DNA of 64,000 nt from Eubacteriaceae bacterium (GCA_910574915.1 CAJTCR010000008.1:57770-121769), one strand, 5' to 3'; counted from the first letter of the stretch, positions 45,441 to 53,616 are shown. Numbers and translations are program-made. The notes: a model not told the origin generated them from the letters alone.

Positions 45441-45470
45441 ATTGAGAGTGGATTGCCGTCCACTCTCAAT
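45441..45470 (-). promoter_or_regulatory. Leader hairpin upstream of rimP
   Basis: Perfect 12-bp stem ATTGAGAGTGGA / TCCACTCTCAAT with a 6-nt loop, inside the transcribed leader and followed on the minus strand by a T-rich stretch about 10 nt later. It could be an attenuator or an RNA-protein binding site for feedback on the translation operon. Confidence 0.6.
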
Positions 45471-45496
45471 GACTTGTTACTTTATTCTTATTTAAT

Positions 45497-45525
45497 AAAA
45501 TAGCACTTTCACGTACAAAAAGCAA
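45497..45525 (-). promoter_or_regulatory. Promoter of the rimP operon
   Basis: TTGCTT (45520-45525) and TATTTT (45497-45502) separated by 17 bp on the minus strand, about 120 nt upstream of rimP. The leader hairpin at 45441-45470 lies between it and the gene. Confidence 0.6.
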
Positions 45526-45565
45526 GCATTTATGGAAAAAATTTTATATTGTTGGTGAAAAAGTT

Positions 45566-45594
45566 TTTACAAACCTGTTAATTTGTAGTACAAT
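45566..45594 (+). promoter_or_regulatory. Promoter of the 69-aa membrane protein gene
   Basis: TTTACA (45566-45571), 17-bp spacer and TACAAT (45589-45594) on the plus strand, divergent from the rimP promoter and about 30 nt before the start codon. Confidence 0.65.
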
Positions 45595-45631
45595 AAAAAC
45601 AGATGTTAAATAAAGACAGGGGGATTTTGCT

Positions 45632-45841
45632 ATGAGGAAAAAGTTGGAAAACATAGATTGGTATGATTTTTTTGCCCGTTTTGCGTACCGGTTGGTCTTT
45701 CTTTCGTGGTTCGGGTTTTGGTGTATTTTAAGTGCGGGGTCGTTCTACGGCGCATGGAGCATGAGGGAACTGTTTATTACGATACCTTGCGCTGTGATAT
45801 TTTTAGTGTTGTTTATTCTTACGTTTTTTTGGAAATATTAA
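45632..45841 (+). CDS. Small membrane protein of unknown function
   Basis: 69 aa with a charged N-terminus (MRKKLENIDWYDFFARF) and two predicted membrane helices (about 20-40 and 47-67), ending FFWKY. A GGGGG ribosome site 8 nt before the ATG and a good promoter support expression. I do not recognise a family. It is monocistronic, and copy 1 of the hairpin repeat family starts about 45 bp after its stop codon and may act as its terminator. Confidence 0.65.
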   Translation: MRKKLENIDWYDFFARFAYRLVFLSWFGFWCILSAGSFYGAWSMRELFITIPCAVIFLVLFILTFFWKY

Positions 45842-45885
45842 TATTTATAGAAAACAAGTTTGAATTGCTTTGGTATATTTTTACA

Positions 45886-46135
45886 GGAAGGGACGCTGGG
45901 AGAGAGGATGTGCCTCCCCTGGCGGCGGCAGTTCCAGAATGCTAAGAATCCCTAAGTATCCTGCTGTTACGTTGTGGCTGCGTACGGTCGCGGCACCTAG
46001 TTCGCTGCCTGCTGGCAGCTAAAGGTGCCGCTTGGCTGCGCCCCTGGTTAACCAGCAGAATACTAAGGGCTTCTAACCATTCTTCCAAAGCCGCCGCCAG
46101 GGGAGGCACATCCTCTCTCCCGGCTGCTCTTCGTA
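45886..46135. repeat. Large hairpin repeat, copy 1
   Basis: About 250 bp with long inverted arms. A perfect 32-bp core pairs 45898-45929 with 46090-46121 (arm core ATGTGCCTCCCCTGGCGG), and weaker pairing continues inward through AGAATG/CATTCT-type segments. The centre holds a nested hairpin, GCGGCACC against GGTGCCGC, topped by GCTGCC-tgct-GGCAGC. There is no plausible coding frame. It shares its layout with the copies at 46252-46459 and 53793-54046. The whole interval 45842-46552 contains no gene I can support. Confidence 0.9.
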
Positions 46136-46251
46136 AATGCTACGAAACAAGCGCAATATGGTTTGGTTTGTCTGCCATGAACAAAATCAATCCTAATGAT
46201 AGAACAGATTCTAGTACAGCGAACAAACCATACGGGCTCGTTTGGCAGCAC

Positions 46252-46459
46252 TTGCGAAGAACAGCCGGGAGAGAGGATGGGTACACTCTGGCGGCGGCTT
46301 TGGAAGAATGGTTAGAATTGCTTGGGATTCTGCAAAACAACTAGGTGCCGCGACCGGACACAGCCAGGGCGTAGCAGCAGGATACCTAGCAATTCTTAAC
46401 ATTCTGGAACGGACGCCGTCAGAGTGTACCCATCCTCTCTCTTGGCGTCCCTTCTTGTA
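46252..46459. repeat. Large hairpin repeat, copy 2 (inverted, centre deleted)
   Basis: Same family in the opposite orientation. The arm core is ATGGGTACACTCTGGCGG on the left, and the right arm at 46411-46440 is its complement except for one G-U type pair. The central 47 or so bases present in copies 1 and 3, including the right half of the nested hairpin, are missing. The junction lies between CCTAGTT and CCTGGTT look-alikes, which suggests recombination across short direct repeats. Arm sequence differs from copy 1 at about six positions, each mirrored. Confidence 0.88.
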
Positions 46460-46465
46460 AAAGAA

Positions 46466-46515
46466 AGCCGCAGCCAGGGGAGCACATCCTCTCTCCCGGC
46501 TGCTCTTCGTATGTG
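46466..46515. repeat. Fragment of the hairpin repeat (one end only)
   Basis: About 50 bp matching one end of copy 1: GCCAGGGGAGCACATCCTC followed by CTCCCGGCTGCTCTTCGTA. The opposite arm and centre are absent. It lies directly beside copy 2 and looks like a remnant of a fourth, deleted copy. Confidence 0.75.
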
Positions 46516-46552
46516 TTACCAAAACAATCCCGTGGTACATTTACAGGCAACT

Positions 46553-46660
46553 CTATTTCCTTTTGCCTTTGTCGTCTTTATCACGGTCACGTCTTTGTTT
46601 AATCACCGCGGCGCTGCTTACAAGCAATAACAGGATTGCGGCAATCGCAGATGTATTCAT
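46553..46660 (-). CDS. 35-aa single-pass membrane peptide
   Basis: A 35-codon frame starting ATG at 46660 with AAGGAGG 6 nt upstream. Residues 1-20 are hydrophobic (MNTSAIAAILLLLVSSAAVI) and the rest is strongly charged (KQRRDRDKDDKGKRK). It lies 42 nt downstream of the ABC transporter ATPase gene in the same direction, so it is probably the last gene of the lipoprotein/ABC operon. Small membrane peptides in this position can modulate or assist a transporter, but no function can be assigned. Confidence 0.6.
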   Translation of the reverse strand: MNTSAIAAILLLLVSSAAVIKQRRDRDKDDKGKRK

Positions 46661-46702
46661 AAAAAACCTCCTTTTTGTGTGATGTATCTTCCGCCTTACA
46701 GA

Positions 46703-47368
46703 TTATAGCAAATAAATGTCATCTCCACAGATCTTTTCCAGCTCACCATGATTCATCTCGTATACTTCATCACAAAGCAGTTCAATATCGTCTTTGTTAT
46801 GGCTGGCAAACAGTATGAGCTTTCCCATGCGTTTTTGCTCTAAAAAAAAGCTTCTCATTTCTGCAACACCTTTTTTGTCAAGTCCGTTCATCGGTTCATC
46901 CAAAATCAATATTTCCTGGTTTTCCATTGTTGCCTGTGCAATCGCCAGGCGCTGGCGCATCCCCAGTGAATAGCTGGATACTTTTTTCTTTGCATACGGG
47001 TCAAGCCCTGCCCTTCGCATGGCAGTTTGGATTGCCGCCGGATTTTTTTTATTCAATATACGGTACAAATACTCCAGGTTGCGATATCCTGATAAATTGC
47101 GGATATATCCTGGTTCTTCAATAATAATTCCCGCATTGTCCAGCATGTCCAGTTCCTTTCCCATTACTTTTCCATTGACTGCTATTTTGCCGGCATCCAC
47201 GTTTAAAAACCCGCAAATACACTTAAACAATACGGTTTTTCCAGAGCCGTTGTATCCGACGATTCCATATATTTTCCCGCTTGTGCACCTCATACTGACA
47301 TTTTTTAATACTTGTGTTCCCTGAAATGATTTGCTTACGTTTTCGATCTCTATCACATATTGGTTCAT
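46703..47368 (-). CDS. ABC transporter ATP-binding protein
   Basis: 221 aa from the ATG at 47368 (AAGGAG 8 nt upstream). Walker A is GYNGSGKT, the signature is SYSLGMRQRLAIAQA (an SLGMRQR variant typical of bacteriocin or antibiotic-type exporters), and Walker B is LILDEPMNGLDKKG with the H-loop in FASHNKDD. It energises the two permease-like proteins encoded upstream. The likely role is export or removal of a peptide or lipid-directed compound, by analogy with LanF/BcrA-like ATPases. Confidence 0.92.
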   Translation of the reverse strand: MNQYVIEIENVSKSFQGTQVLKNVSMRCTSGKIYGIVGYNGSGKTVLFKCICGFLNVDAGKIAVNGKVMGKELDMLDNAGIIIEEPGYIRNLSGYRNLEYLYRILNKKNPAAIQTAMRRAGLDPYAKKKVSSYSLGMRQRLAIAQATMENQEILILDEPMNGLDKKGVAEMRSFFLEQKRMGKLILFASHNKDDIELLCDEVYEMNHGELEKICGDDIYLL

Positions 47369-47379
47369 GCAGCCTCTCC

Positions 47380-48240
47380 TTATTCTTCTTGATACCATTG
47401 AAATTCGATCTTTTTGACTTTTACGCATACCATGCCCGCGCATATGGAAATTCCTGCTGCCAGCACGGTAACCATATACCAGACCGGAGGCTGGATAAAG
47501 CTGCCATGAAATTTAATGCCTATCTGTGTGACCCTCATCCAGTTAACCGGTGCAAACATTGCCGCCCACCTTTTTAACAGCGGATGTATATTTTCCACCA
47601 GATAAATCATCATTACTAAAAAAAATGCCAGGGTAACTGCAAGGCTTCTGTTTACGTATAAGCTGACAGCAAACATAAATATGCCAACAAACGCAATTAC
47701 AAGCGTACCAAGCATGATGGAAAGCACAAGCAATTCCAGCGGTGAGTAAATCTGCATTGTTTCGTATGAAAAATCAAATAAAAACCGATACTTCTTTGAA
47801 CCGCCTGTTAATGCCAGCGTATGATACAATTTCCCCCAGCCAGGTGAATATTCAAAATATCCAAGCAACAAGATCATGCTAAATACAGCATTGAAAACCA
47901 TAATAAAAAACGCCTGGGCAGCAATCACGCTGATCTGTCCTAGCGCCCACTTGCTCCTTCCTGTACGGATTACCTGGTACATATTTTTATGCTGCATAAA
48001 CGGAACATCTGAAAAGCAGTAAACAACTCCTGCCATAAATAGCAGCAAAAAGAAGATATTTGACAATAAAAAAGGAAATGCCCACGGTGTTGCGGCACAT
48101 TCCATGTCTTTTGAAAAACGTACGACCGCACGCATATAAAAATGCAGAAGGAATCCGTGCAAAAATGCAACCGCATACATCCTCGGGCTAAAGATACGCT
48201 CCGCAAGTGCCTGCCGCAAAAAACGAAAATATACCCGCAT
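47380..48240 (-). CDS. ABC transporter permease (ABC-2-like), second subunit
   Basis: 286 aa from the ATG at 48240, whose ribosome site AGGAGG lies in the end of the preceding permease gene. About six membrane helices, with a long first loop (AVVRFSKDMECAATPW) and a C-terminal helix followed by KVKKIEFQWYQEE. No enzymatic motif. It forms, with the neighbouring 255-aa permease and the ATPase, one ABC transporter. Sequence similarity is not obvious and assignment rests on topology and context. Confidence 0.75.
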   Translation of the reverse strand: MRVYFRFLRQALAERIFSPRMYAVAFLHGFLLHFYMRAVVRFSKDMECAATPWAFPFLLSNIFFLLLFMAGVVYCFSDVPFMQHKNMYQVIRTGRSKWALGQISVIAAQAFFIMVFNAVFSMILLLGYFEYSPGWGKLYHTLALTGGSKKYRFLFDFSYETMQIYSPLELLVLSIMLGTLVIAFVGIFMFAVSLYVNRSLAVTLAFFLVMMIYLVENIHPLLKRWAAMFAPVNWMRVTQIGIKFHGSFIQPPVWYMVTVLAAGISICAGMVCVKVKKIEFQWYQEE

Positions 48241-48242
48241 AC

Positions 48243-49010
48243 TTATATCCTCCTTTTTAACTGCAACATACCCGCAAAGCTTAAGAGCAGCCATGCTGTT
48301 CCCCCAAGCGCAAGCGCCCATGCAAGCATTTTGGCATCACTGTCCCAAATATGATATCTGGCATCAAAAACGATACGCGGATCAAATGCCTGCACCGTAC
48401 GAAAGCTGTCTGCGCCAAATTCCATCAGCATCTGATAGAACAAAACCGGCACCGCATATACAAGCAGTCTGTTTGCCAAAAAAAGGGAACACGCTGCCGC
48501 CGCCATTGACAAAATGCCTGCAAAAATCCCCCACTGTATACCATATAGCAAAAACCAGACAACATAATACTCCCGCTCGATGCAAAAACGGTAGCCGCCA
48601 GAGCATAACAGATATTCCAGCATTCCTTCATCCACCCACGGCTGGCTGACTGCACAGCACAGGCAAAAGCAGGTAATGCCGATTCCCATTGCCAGTACAG
48701 AAGAAATAAAAATAACAAGCATTTTCGAAAAAACATAGCTTTTCAGATTGCCGCGGATTACCAGATATCTCGTATAGTTGTATTCCAGTTCATCAGTAAA
48801 TACGGCCGCATATGGAATCGCCGCCAGTGAAAAAGCGATCATAAAACCGGCGTCATACGATGAAAGCAGTACAGATGATAAAACCGAGTCTCCCATATTC
48901 CCCATGCCGTCGTTTGCTGATAAAAATAAAATAAAAACAATTCCCGCGACAGAAGCATAGAACTCTTTTCTGCAAAACAAGCGGCAGATTTCTACTGGTA
49001 AATAAATCAC
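48243..49010 (-). CDS. ABC transporter permease, first subunit
   Basis: 255 aa from a GTG at 49010 that overlaps the upstream lipoprotein stop as TAGTG. Six predicted membrane helices, including SVLAMGIGITCFCLCCAVS and MLAWALALGGTAWLLLSFAG. The general pattern (MIYLPVEICRLFCRKEFYASV at the N-terminus) resembles ABC-2 permeases with a cytoplasmic amphipathic start. It is translationally coupled to both neighbours. Confidence 0.75.
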   Translation of the reverse strand: MIYLPVEICRLFCRKEFYASVAGIVFILFLSANDGMGNMGDSVLSSVLLSSYDAGFMIAFSLAAIPYAAVFTDELEYNYTRYLVIRGNLKSYVFSKMLVIFISSVLAMGIGITCFCLCCAVSQPWVDEGMLEYLLCSGGYRFCIEREYYVVWFLLYGIQWGIFAGILSMAAAACSLFLANRLLVYAVPVLFYQMLMEFGADSFRTVQAFDPRIVFDARYHIWDSDAKMLAWALALGGTAWLLLSFAGMLQLKRRI

Positions 49011-50122
49011 TAGAGCAACACCTCCGTGCCGTCCGCCGCGTCTACAAACATATACTGCGTATATTCATACGCTTCGCCTGTGTCGCTGTCTGTCCCTGAT
49101 TCCTGCACTTCAAACAGCCATGCAATCTTTACATCGTATGTACTGTCCGCGGATTTCACCGGCATCTTGTATAATTGTGCGCGTTTTACTGTATAAGACG
49201 GCCCCATAATATCTCCGTATTTCTTTGCCACAGTTTGTACAATCGTATCAAAATCCAGCAAATTTACCGCATCCTTCGGCTTGGAAAATGCATACAAACG
49301 CAAGACCTCCAGCCGTTCGATCCCATTTGCGGAATACAGCACATGAATCGGCCGATTGCTTTCTTCATCTTCTGGAAAATCCTGGCTTCCAAAATATACC
49401 GGAAGCCCTTCCTGCTGCTGGATCATTGTATAGTAATAGCAGTCGTCCTCCGCTCCCCATGAAATCCCTTCTGTACTTAACGTCTCACCCGTTTTATCCA
49501 GCATCCGAAATTCTTTTGCCATCGTTTCATGGTCTAAGGCATAATAATCACAAGCGGCATCTTCAAGCTGGTAACCTACATCGCGGATATTTTTTAAAAC
49601 ATTTTCAAAAATCTTTTTCGGATCACCGAGCTTTTGTATCCTGTCTTTTGAATAGCATTGTGCGTTATAATTGGAAAACAGCCGGAATGCCCCGCTTACT
49701 TTTTCAAATAGCGGCGTGCTGTATGTCAGGTTTGTACTGATATTTAAAAAAGCTTTGTCATTATAGCTGGCAGAATAACAAGGATATTCCATTCCATCCT
49801 CTCCTGACCCAGTATCGTTTTGCTCTTTTACGACTGCCTTTCCTTTTGCAAACACTTCTTTGGCTTTTTCTACATCCGGCTGCTGTACAGTCGCTGTCAT
49901 CTGATGCAGGTTTCCAAGATCTACATTCTCTGCAACCTGTAGATCTACATCAAATACCACTCCATTGACCGTTTTCGAAAATCGTTCTGGAAAATCCTGC
50001 TTTTGGATCTGTTCTGCTTTTCCTTTGTGCTCTGTATCGGGTTTTGCCTGTTTCCCTGCACACCCCGCACCCTCTAGGCACAATAACGCCACAAGCAAAA
50101 TAATGTTTCTCCTGGTTTTCAT
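49010..50122 (-). CDS. Lipoprotein of unknown function
   Basis: 370 aa with a lipoprotein signal (MKTRRNIILLVALLCLEGAGC), so the Cys at about 21 should be lipidated. The mature part is hydrophilic, with repeated Tyr/Asp-rich segments (YYTMIQQQEGLPVYFGSQDF, YEYTQYMFVDAADGTEVLL) and a C-terminal beta region. It does not look like a solute-binding protein. It is the first gene of the operon with two permeases, an ATPase and a 35-aa peptide, so it may be a surface sensor or accessory factor of that transporter. AAGGAG precedes the ATG. Confidence 0.85.
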   Translation of the reverse strand: MKTRRNIILLVALLCLEGAGCAGKQAKPDTEHKGKAEQIQKQDFPERFSKTVNGVVFDVDLQVAENVDLGNLHQMTATVQQPDVEKAKEVFAKGKAVVKEQNDTGSGEDGMEYPCYSASYNDKAFLNISTNLTYSTPLFEKVSGAFRLFSNYNAQCYSKDRIQKLGDPKKIFENVLKNIRDVGYQLEDAACDYYALDHETMAKEFRMLDKTGETLSTEGISWGAEDDCYYYTMIQQQEGLPVYFGSQDFPEDEESNRPIHVLYSANGIERLEVLRLYAFSKPKDAVNLLDFDTIVQTVAKKYGDIMGPSYTVKRAQLYKMPVKSADSTYDVKIAWLFEVQESGTDSDTGEAYEYTQYMFVDAADGTEVLL

Positions 50123-50181
50123 AATACGTCATCTCCTTTTTGTATGTGATTGATAAATTTTATAACAATTTCATACAAAAT

Positions 50182-50218
50182 GGACCGCATTGTCCGTAAA
50201 CTTCTGCTTTTCTGTCCG
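50182..50218 (-). promoter_or_regulatory. LytTR-like direct repeats upstream of the lipoprotein/ABC operon
   Basis: On the minus strand CGGACA occurs twice, at 50213-50218 and 50191-50196, exactly 22 bp apart and each preceded by a T-rich stretch. An inverted GGAC/GTCC pair (50182-50195) overlaps the second copy. LytTR regulators bind pairs of direct repeats spaced by about two helical turns, and a LytTR regulator is encoded upstream at 51521-52240. A candidate -10 TATAAA lies about 26 nt downstream. Confidence 0.4.
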
Positions 50219-50222
50219 CGAA

Positions 50223-51524
50223 TCAAATTTCATTAAAAAGCATCACTGTGATTTTAAATTCCGATTCATCATACTGGTATTTCATCGTTCCGTTATATTT
50301 TTCCAGAGTGGTTTTTACACTCCGCATCCCCCATCCATGCCTTGTCTGGTCTTCTTTTTTGGTAACCAGCCTGCCCGTGCTTTTATCCATCTGGGGCGGT
50401 TTTACAATCGTATTGGAAACCTTTATTACAACAAACTGATGCACTGGGCGGATTTTCAGGCAGATTCTGGCATGTTGTGCGTGTTTGCTTCCCTCGATTG
50501 CATTGTCCAAAAGATTGCCAAGGATCGTACATAGGTCATTGATCTGTATGTGTGTATTTGCCGGAAACCCGGCGTCCACGCTTACCTTGATTCCCAGTTG
50601 TTCCGCTGTTTGTTTTTTACTGCTGATAATCACATCGATCATATCATTTCCCGTAAAGTTCTTTCGCAGCAGTTCCTTCACAGGCTCACCAATACGGCTG
50701 ATATACGCTCCTGCCTCATCCAGCCGCCCAGAAACAATCATCTGATAAAGAACCTCCAGGTGATTGTTCAGATCATGATACAGCTTTGCATTGTTTTCAT
50801 ACAGATGGCTTACCATCTGATAGTTTTCCCGCAGCAGTTTATTTTGTATTTCCGCCATCTGGCTGCGCATCTTTTCGTTTTGATTTTCCAGTTCACGATA
50901 GCCGCTATAAATTCCCATGCCGCAAATAACAACCGTAAGCCCCCATACACTGGACATTTCCGCTGAAAAACCGCTCTGCGCCTGGTCTCTGAAATATAAA
51001 AATCCTAAAAACGCGGTTACTGTGATCCATAAGATCCTTTTTTCATAATGGCTTCTTACTACCGGAACAAACCACCTTTTCATTAAAATGATAAACAAAA
51101 CCATTACCGTCTTTGCCAGAACAATCAGGCCGATTCTTTGCAGAGAGAATGTCATAATTGTATCGCCATCCACTTCCCATCTTCTGCCAAAAAACAGGTA
51201 CAAGTTGCTTACCAGCATATCCGTGCTGCAAAAGCAAAACATATAGAGCATTGTAAGCGACAAAATCCTCGTATAACTTGTCTGGTAAAGCGCCAGCGCT
51301 GCGACACTGCATAAAAACATAGATCCCAAAAGCACAGATGTGGCGTAGATCACGATATTATTCATATACAATACCAAACACGCAACGCCCGCCGCAAAGC
51401 CGCAGTCCCAGTATTTTGCCCTGTTTTTCCGCTCGTCATGAAAAGCTTGTCCATACAGCCAGAATAAAAGCCCGGTCTCTGCCAGACAAGCCAGCCATTC
51501 CATAAATTCAAATACGAAGATCAT
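50223..51524 (-). CDS. GHKL-type sensor histidine kinase (AgrC-like)
   Basis: 433 aa. Six membrane helices in the first 200 residues, then a coiled linker (NQNEKMRSQMAEIQNKLL), the phosphoacceptor LYHDLNNHLEVLY and an ATPase with NLLDNAIEGSKH and GWGMRSVKTTLEKYNG. AgrC-like kinases often sense peptides in the membrane. Its ATG overlaps the LytTR regulator stop (ATGA). The kinase ends 100 nt before the lipoprotein/ABC operon, which is its probable target. Confidence 0.93.
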   Translation of the reverse strand: MIFVFEFMEWLACLAETGLLFWLYGQAFHDERKNRAKYWDCGFAAGVACLVLYMNNIVIYATSVLLGSMFLCSVAALALYQTSYTRILSLTMLYMFCFCSTDMLVSNLYLFFGRRWEVDGDTIMTFSLQRIGLIVLAKTVMVLFIILMKRWFVPVVRSHYEKRILWITVTAFLGFLYFRDQAQSGFSAEMSSVWGLTVVICGMGIYSGYRELENQNEKMRSQMAEIQNKLLRENYQMVSHLYENNAKLYHDLNNHLEVLYQMIVSGRLDEAGAYISRIGEPVKELLRKNFTGNDMIDVIISSKKQTAEQLGIKVSVDAGFPANTHIQINDLCTILGNLLDNAIEGSKHAQHARICLKIRPVHQFVVIKVSNTIVKPPQMDKSTGRLVTKKEDQTRHGWGMRSVKTTLEKYNGTMKYQYDESEFKITVMLFNEI

Positions 51525-52240
51525 ATATATTCACTCCAGTATCCTGCCATCTTCTCTTTTACTTCCTCCAGCCTTGTGCGGCTGGCACGAAGGCGCACTC
51601 CGTTGCTCAGCAAAACCTCGTCTTTCCATATGCCCTTGATTTGCGCAAGATTTACAATACTGCCACGTTCCACAAATACAAAATCCTGCGAATGAAGCTC
51701 TTGATATACATTCGCTAAGCTCTTTCTTACTTTTTTCACGCTGCCGTCCGTACAGATGATAACTGCATTTTTACCGTCTTTTTGAATATACACAATCTGT
51801 TTTAACAAAATTTTCTCAACCTTTGCCGCCGTCCGTATCAGGTAGCTTTTCTGCGGCTGGCTCTGTATCCGTTTTACCGCATCTTCCAAAGCCCTTTGCA
51901 GTTTTTCGTCCAATAGGCTTTTTGGAATATACCGAAATATTTCCAGCTCATAAGCATCTATCGCATATTTTAAGTATGCCGTCACAAAAATAATAATGAC
52001 ATCCGGCAAACTGCTTCTGATCTGTTTTGCCAGCTTCATGCCGTCGGTATCTGGCATCTCAATATCACTCAGCACAATATCAAAGTATTTTCCTTCCTGA
52101 ACGTCATACTTTAAAAAATCACTGCGGTCATACGTTTCCAGCATTACCGCCATATGATTTTCCCTGAAATACTTTTGCACTTTCTCCTCTATCAACGCAA
52201 GCAGGCAACCGTCATCCTCACATACTGCTATATGCAACAT
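51521..52240 (-). CDS. LytTR-family response regulator
   Basis: 239 aa: receiver (AVCEDDGCLLALIEE, VLSDIEMPDTDGMK, FVTAYLKYAIDAYE, IPKSLLDE) and a LytTR DNA-binding domain (KVEKILLKQIVYIQKDGKNA, SLANVYQELHSQDFVFVERGSIVNL, LSNGVRLRASRTRLEEV). It pairs with the GHKL kinase that follows. Its ribosome site AGAGGTG lies within the end of the methyltransferase gene, only 2 nt upstream, so all three genes are probably one transcript. Confidence 0.95.
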   Translation of the reverse strand: MLHIAVCEDDGCLLALIEEKVQKYFRENHMAVMLETYDRSDFLKYDVQEGKYFDIVLSDIEMPDTDGMKLAKQIRSSLPDVIIIFVTAYLKYAIDAYELEIFRYIPKSLLDEKLQRALEDAVKRIQSQPQKSYLIRTAAKVEKILLKQIVYIQKDGKNAVIICTDGSVKKVRKSLANVYQELHSQDFVFVERGSIVNLAQIKGIWKDEVLLSNGVRLRASRTRLEEVKEKMAGYWSEYI

Positions 52241-52242
52241 TT

Positions 52243-53616
52243 TTATTCACCTCTGTCTGAATCTTTTCCTGTTTGGATACCGTGTGCCATACAGGTTAAT
52301 TTATAAACACGAAATCCGCCGTCAAATACCGCAGACGCATCTTCGGCACAAAGTTTTTTTGCCGCGCGCCGAATCCGTTCTTTTCCAATCTCACAAATAT
52401 CCGTATAACCAGCCTGGTAAGCAACGCTTCCTGCATCTGTAAGCTCTGGCTTTTGCACCATAATGTAGCTCCTTTTGCCGCCGTCTAACGCATTTAGCTG
52501 CATAACGGCATGTGCCGTCGTCGCAGAGCCTGAAAAAAAGTCCAGGATCCGGTCTTCTTTTCCTAAACCCGTCCTGCAAAAATCAGTCAGCAGCGCCAGC
52601 GGCTTTGGAAACGAAAAAACCTTTGCGCCAAACAATTCCTCTACTTCCGCCGTCCCTCTGCGGCTTGCATACTTGGTATCCGTTAAAAGGCTGCGGATCA
52701 CTTTTTTATCACTGCGCATTTTTTGAACGATCCTGTATTCGCCTTCCCGCACCTTGTATCCGACAATCTCCTCATTGACATACTGCCTTGCCTTTTCCCT
52801 GCTCCAGCGCCAGACAAACTGTACGCCGTTTTTTAACGACTTTGGCGGATACAGTTCTATGCTTTCTTGCTTCTCTTCCAGCCCGATCCGGTAAAACCCC
52901 TCTTCGGAAAGCGGCTCCTTTTGATACAGGTAAAACGGATAATACAAGTTCGGGCGGTTTTCGCAGTGAAACGCCTCATTGCTGTTATAAAGCGGATGGA
53001 TATTAAACCCGCCCTTTTCATCCGCAAACCTGAATTTTTTCTCCGTATCCGGCAGCAGGTAGGTCTTTGCCTTCCATCTATTTTTGGCATAAAACAGGCA
53101 GAACTCATGCATCTTTCCGACAAGCCCATAGTCGCGCGCATTCGGCGTGGAATTGACAATAAACGTACCGCAGCGGTTGCACTCACCAAACACCTCATCA
53201 CAGATTTTCTTCAAATTGTCAAACTCGTGGTCATCGATCGAAAGAAAAATAACCCCGTCCTCGGTCAGCAGATCTCTGGCAAGCAAAAGGCGCGGATAGA
53301 TCATGGAACACCAGTCCGAATGCCTGGCAAAATCATCCGCATACACAAACGTACCAGAACCGGTATTATAAGGCGGGTCAATATAGATCATCTTGATTTT
53401 ATTTTCATACGTTTCCCGCAGCAGCTTTAACACAGGCAGGTTGTCTCCTTCTATATACACGTTTTTCGTATGCTCCCAGTCCACGCTTTCCTCCACACAT
53501 GGGCACAGTGTATACCCCGCTGCGCCTGCCGCCTGCGCGGCTGCTGCTTTCTTACCCTGCCAGGTGAACTCGTATGTTTCTGGTTCCGGCTCGTTGTTGT
53601 TCTTATAATGCTGCAT
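52243..53616 (-). CDS. Type III Mod-like adenine-N6 DNA methyltransferase (orphan)
   Basis: 457 aa. Motif IV, DPPYNTGSG, near residue 80 precedes motif I, DFFSGSATTAHAV, near 365, which is the beta-class order of type III Mod subunits. The segment EESVDWEHTKNVYIEGDNL before it is typical of Mod. It is shorter than standard Mod proteins (often 550-650 aa) and no restriction (Res) subunit is nearby, so it is probably a regulatory or solitary methylase. It is co-directional with the LytTR/GHKL pair, 2 nt apart. AGGAGG lies 6 nt before the ATG. Confidence 0.9.
   Translation of the reverse strand: MQHYKNNNEPEPETYEFTWQGKKAAAAQAAGAAGYTLCPCVEESVDWEHTKNVYIEGDNLPVLKLLRETYENKIKMIYIDPPYNTGSGTFVYADDFARHSDWCSMIYPRLLLARDLLTEDGVIFLSIDDHEFDNLKKICDEVFGECNRCGTFIVNSTPNARDYGLVGKMHEFCLFYAKNRWKAKTYLLPDTEKKFRFADEKGGFNIHPLYNSNEAFHCENRPNLYYPFYLYQKEPLSEEGFYRIGLEEKQESIELYPPKSLKNGVQFVWRWSREKARQYVNEEIVGYKVREGEYRIVQKMRSDKKVIRSLLTDTKYASRRGTAEVEELFGAKVFSFPKPLALLTDFCRTGLGKEDRILDFFSGSATTAHAVMQLNALDGGKRSYIMVQKPELTDAGSVAYQAGYTDICEIGKERIRRAAKKLCAEDASAVFDGGFRVYKLTCMAHGIQTGKDSDRGE

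Noticed and set aside
45374..45469. Longer rimP reading from 45469
   Set aside because: The added codons read through a perfect leader hairpin and lack a ribosome site, while AAGGAGG sits before the ATG at 45373.
46141..46251. TATGGTTTG/CAAACCATA inverted pair between hairpin copies 1 and 2
   Set aside because: Only nine bases pair and the rest does not align, so it may be chance or an old remnant and was not called a feature.
46063..46540. Several short open frames inside the hairpin repeats
   Set aside because: They appear in multiple overlapping frames because the sequence is repetitive and arm-complementary, lack ribosome sites and match no protein style.
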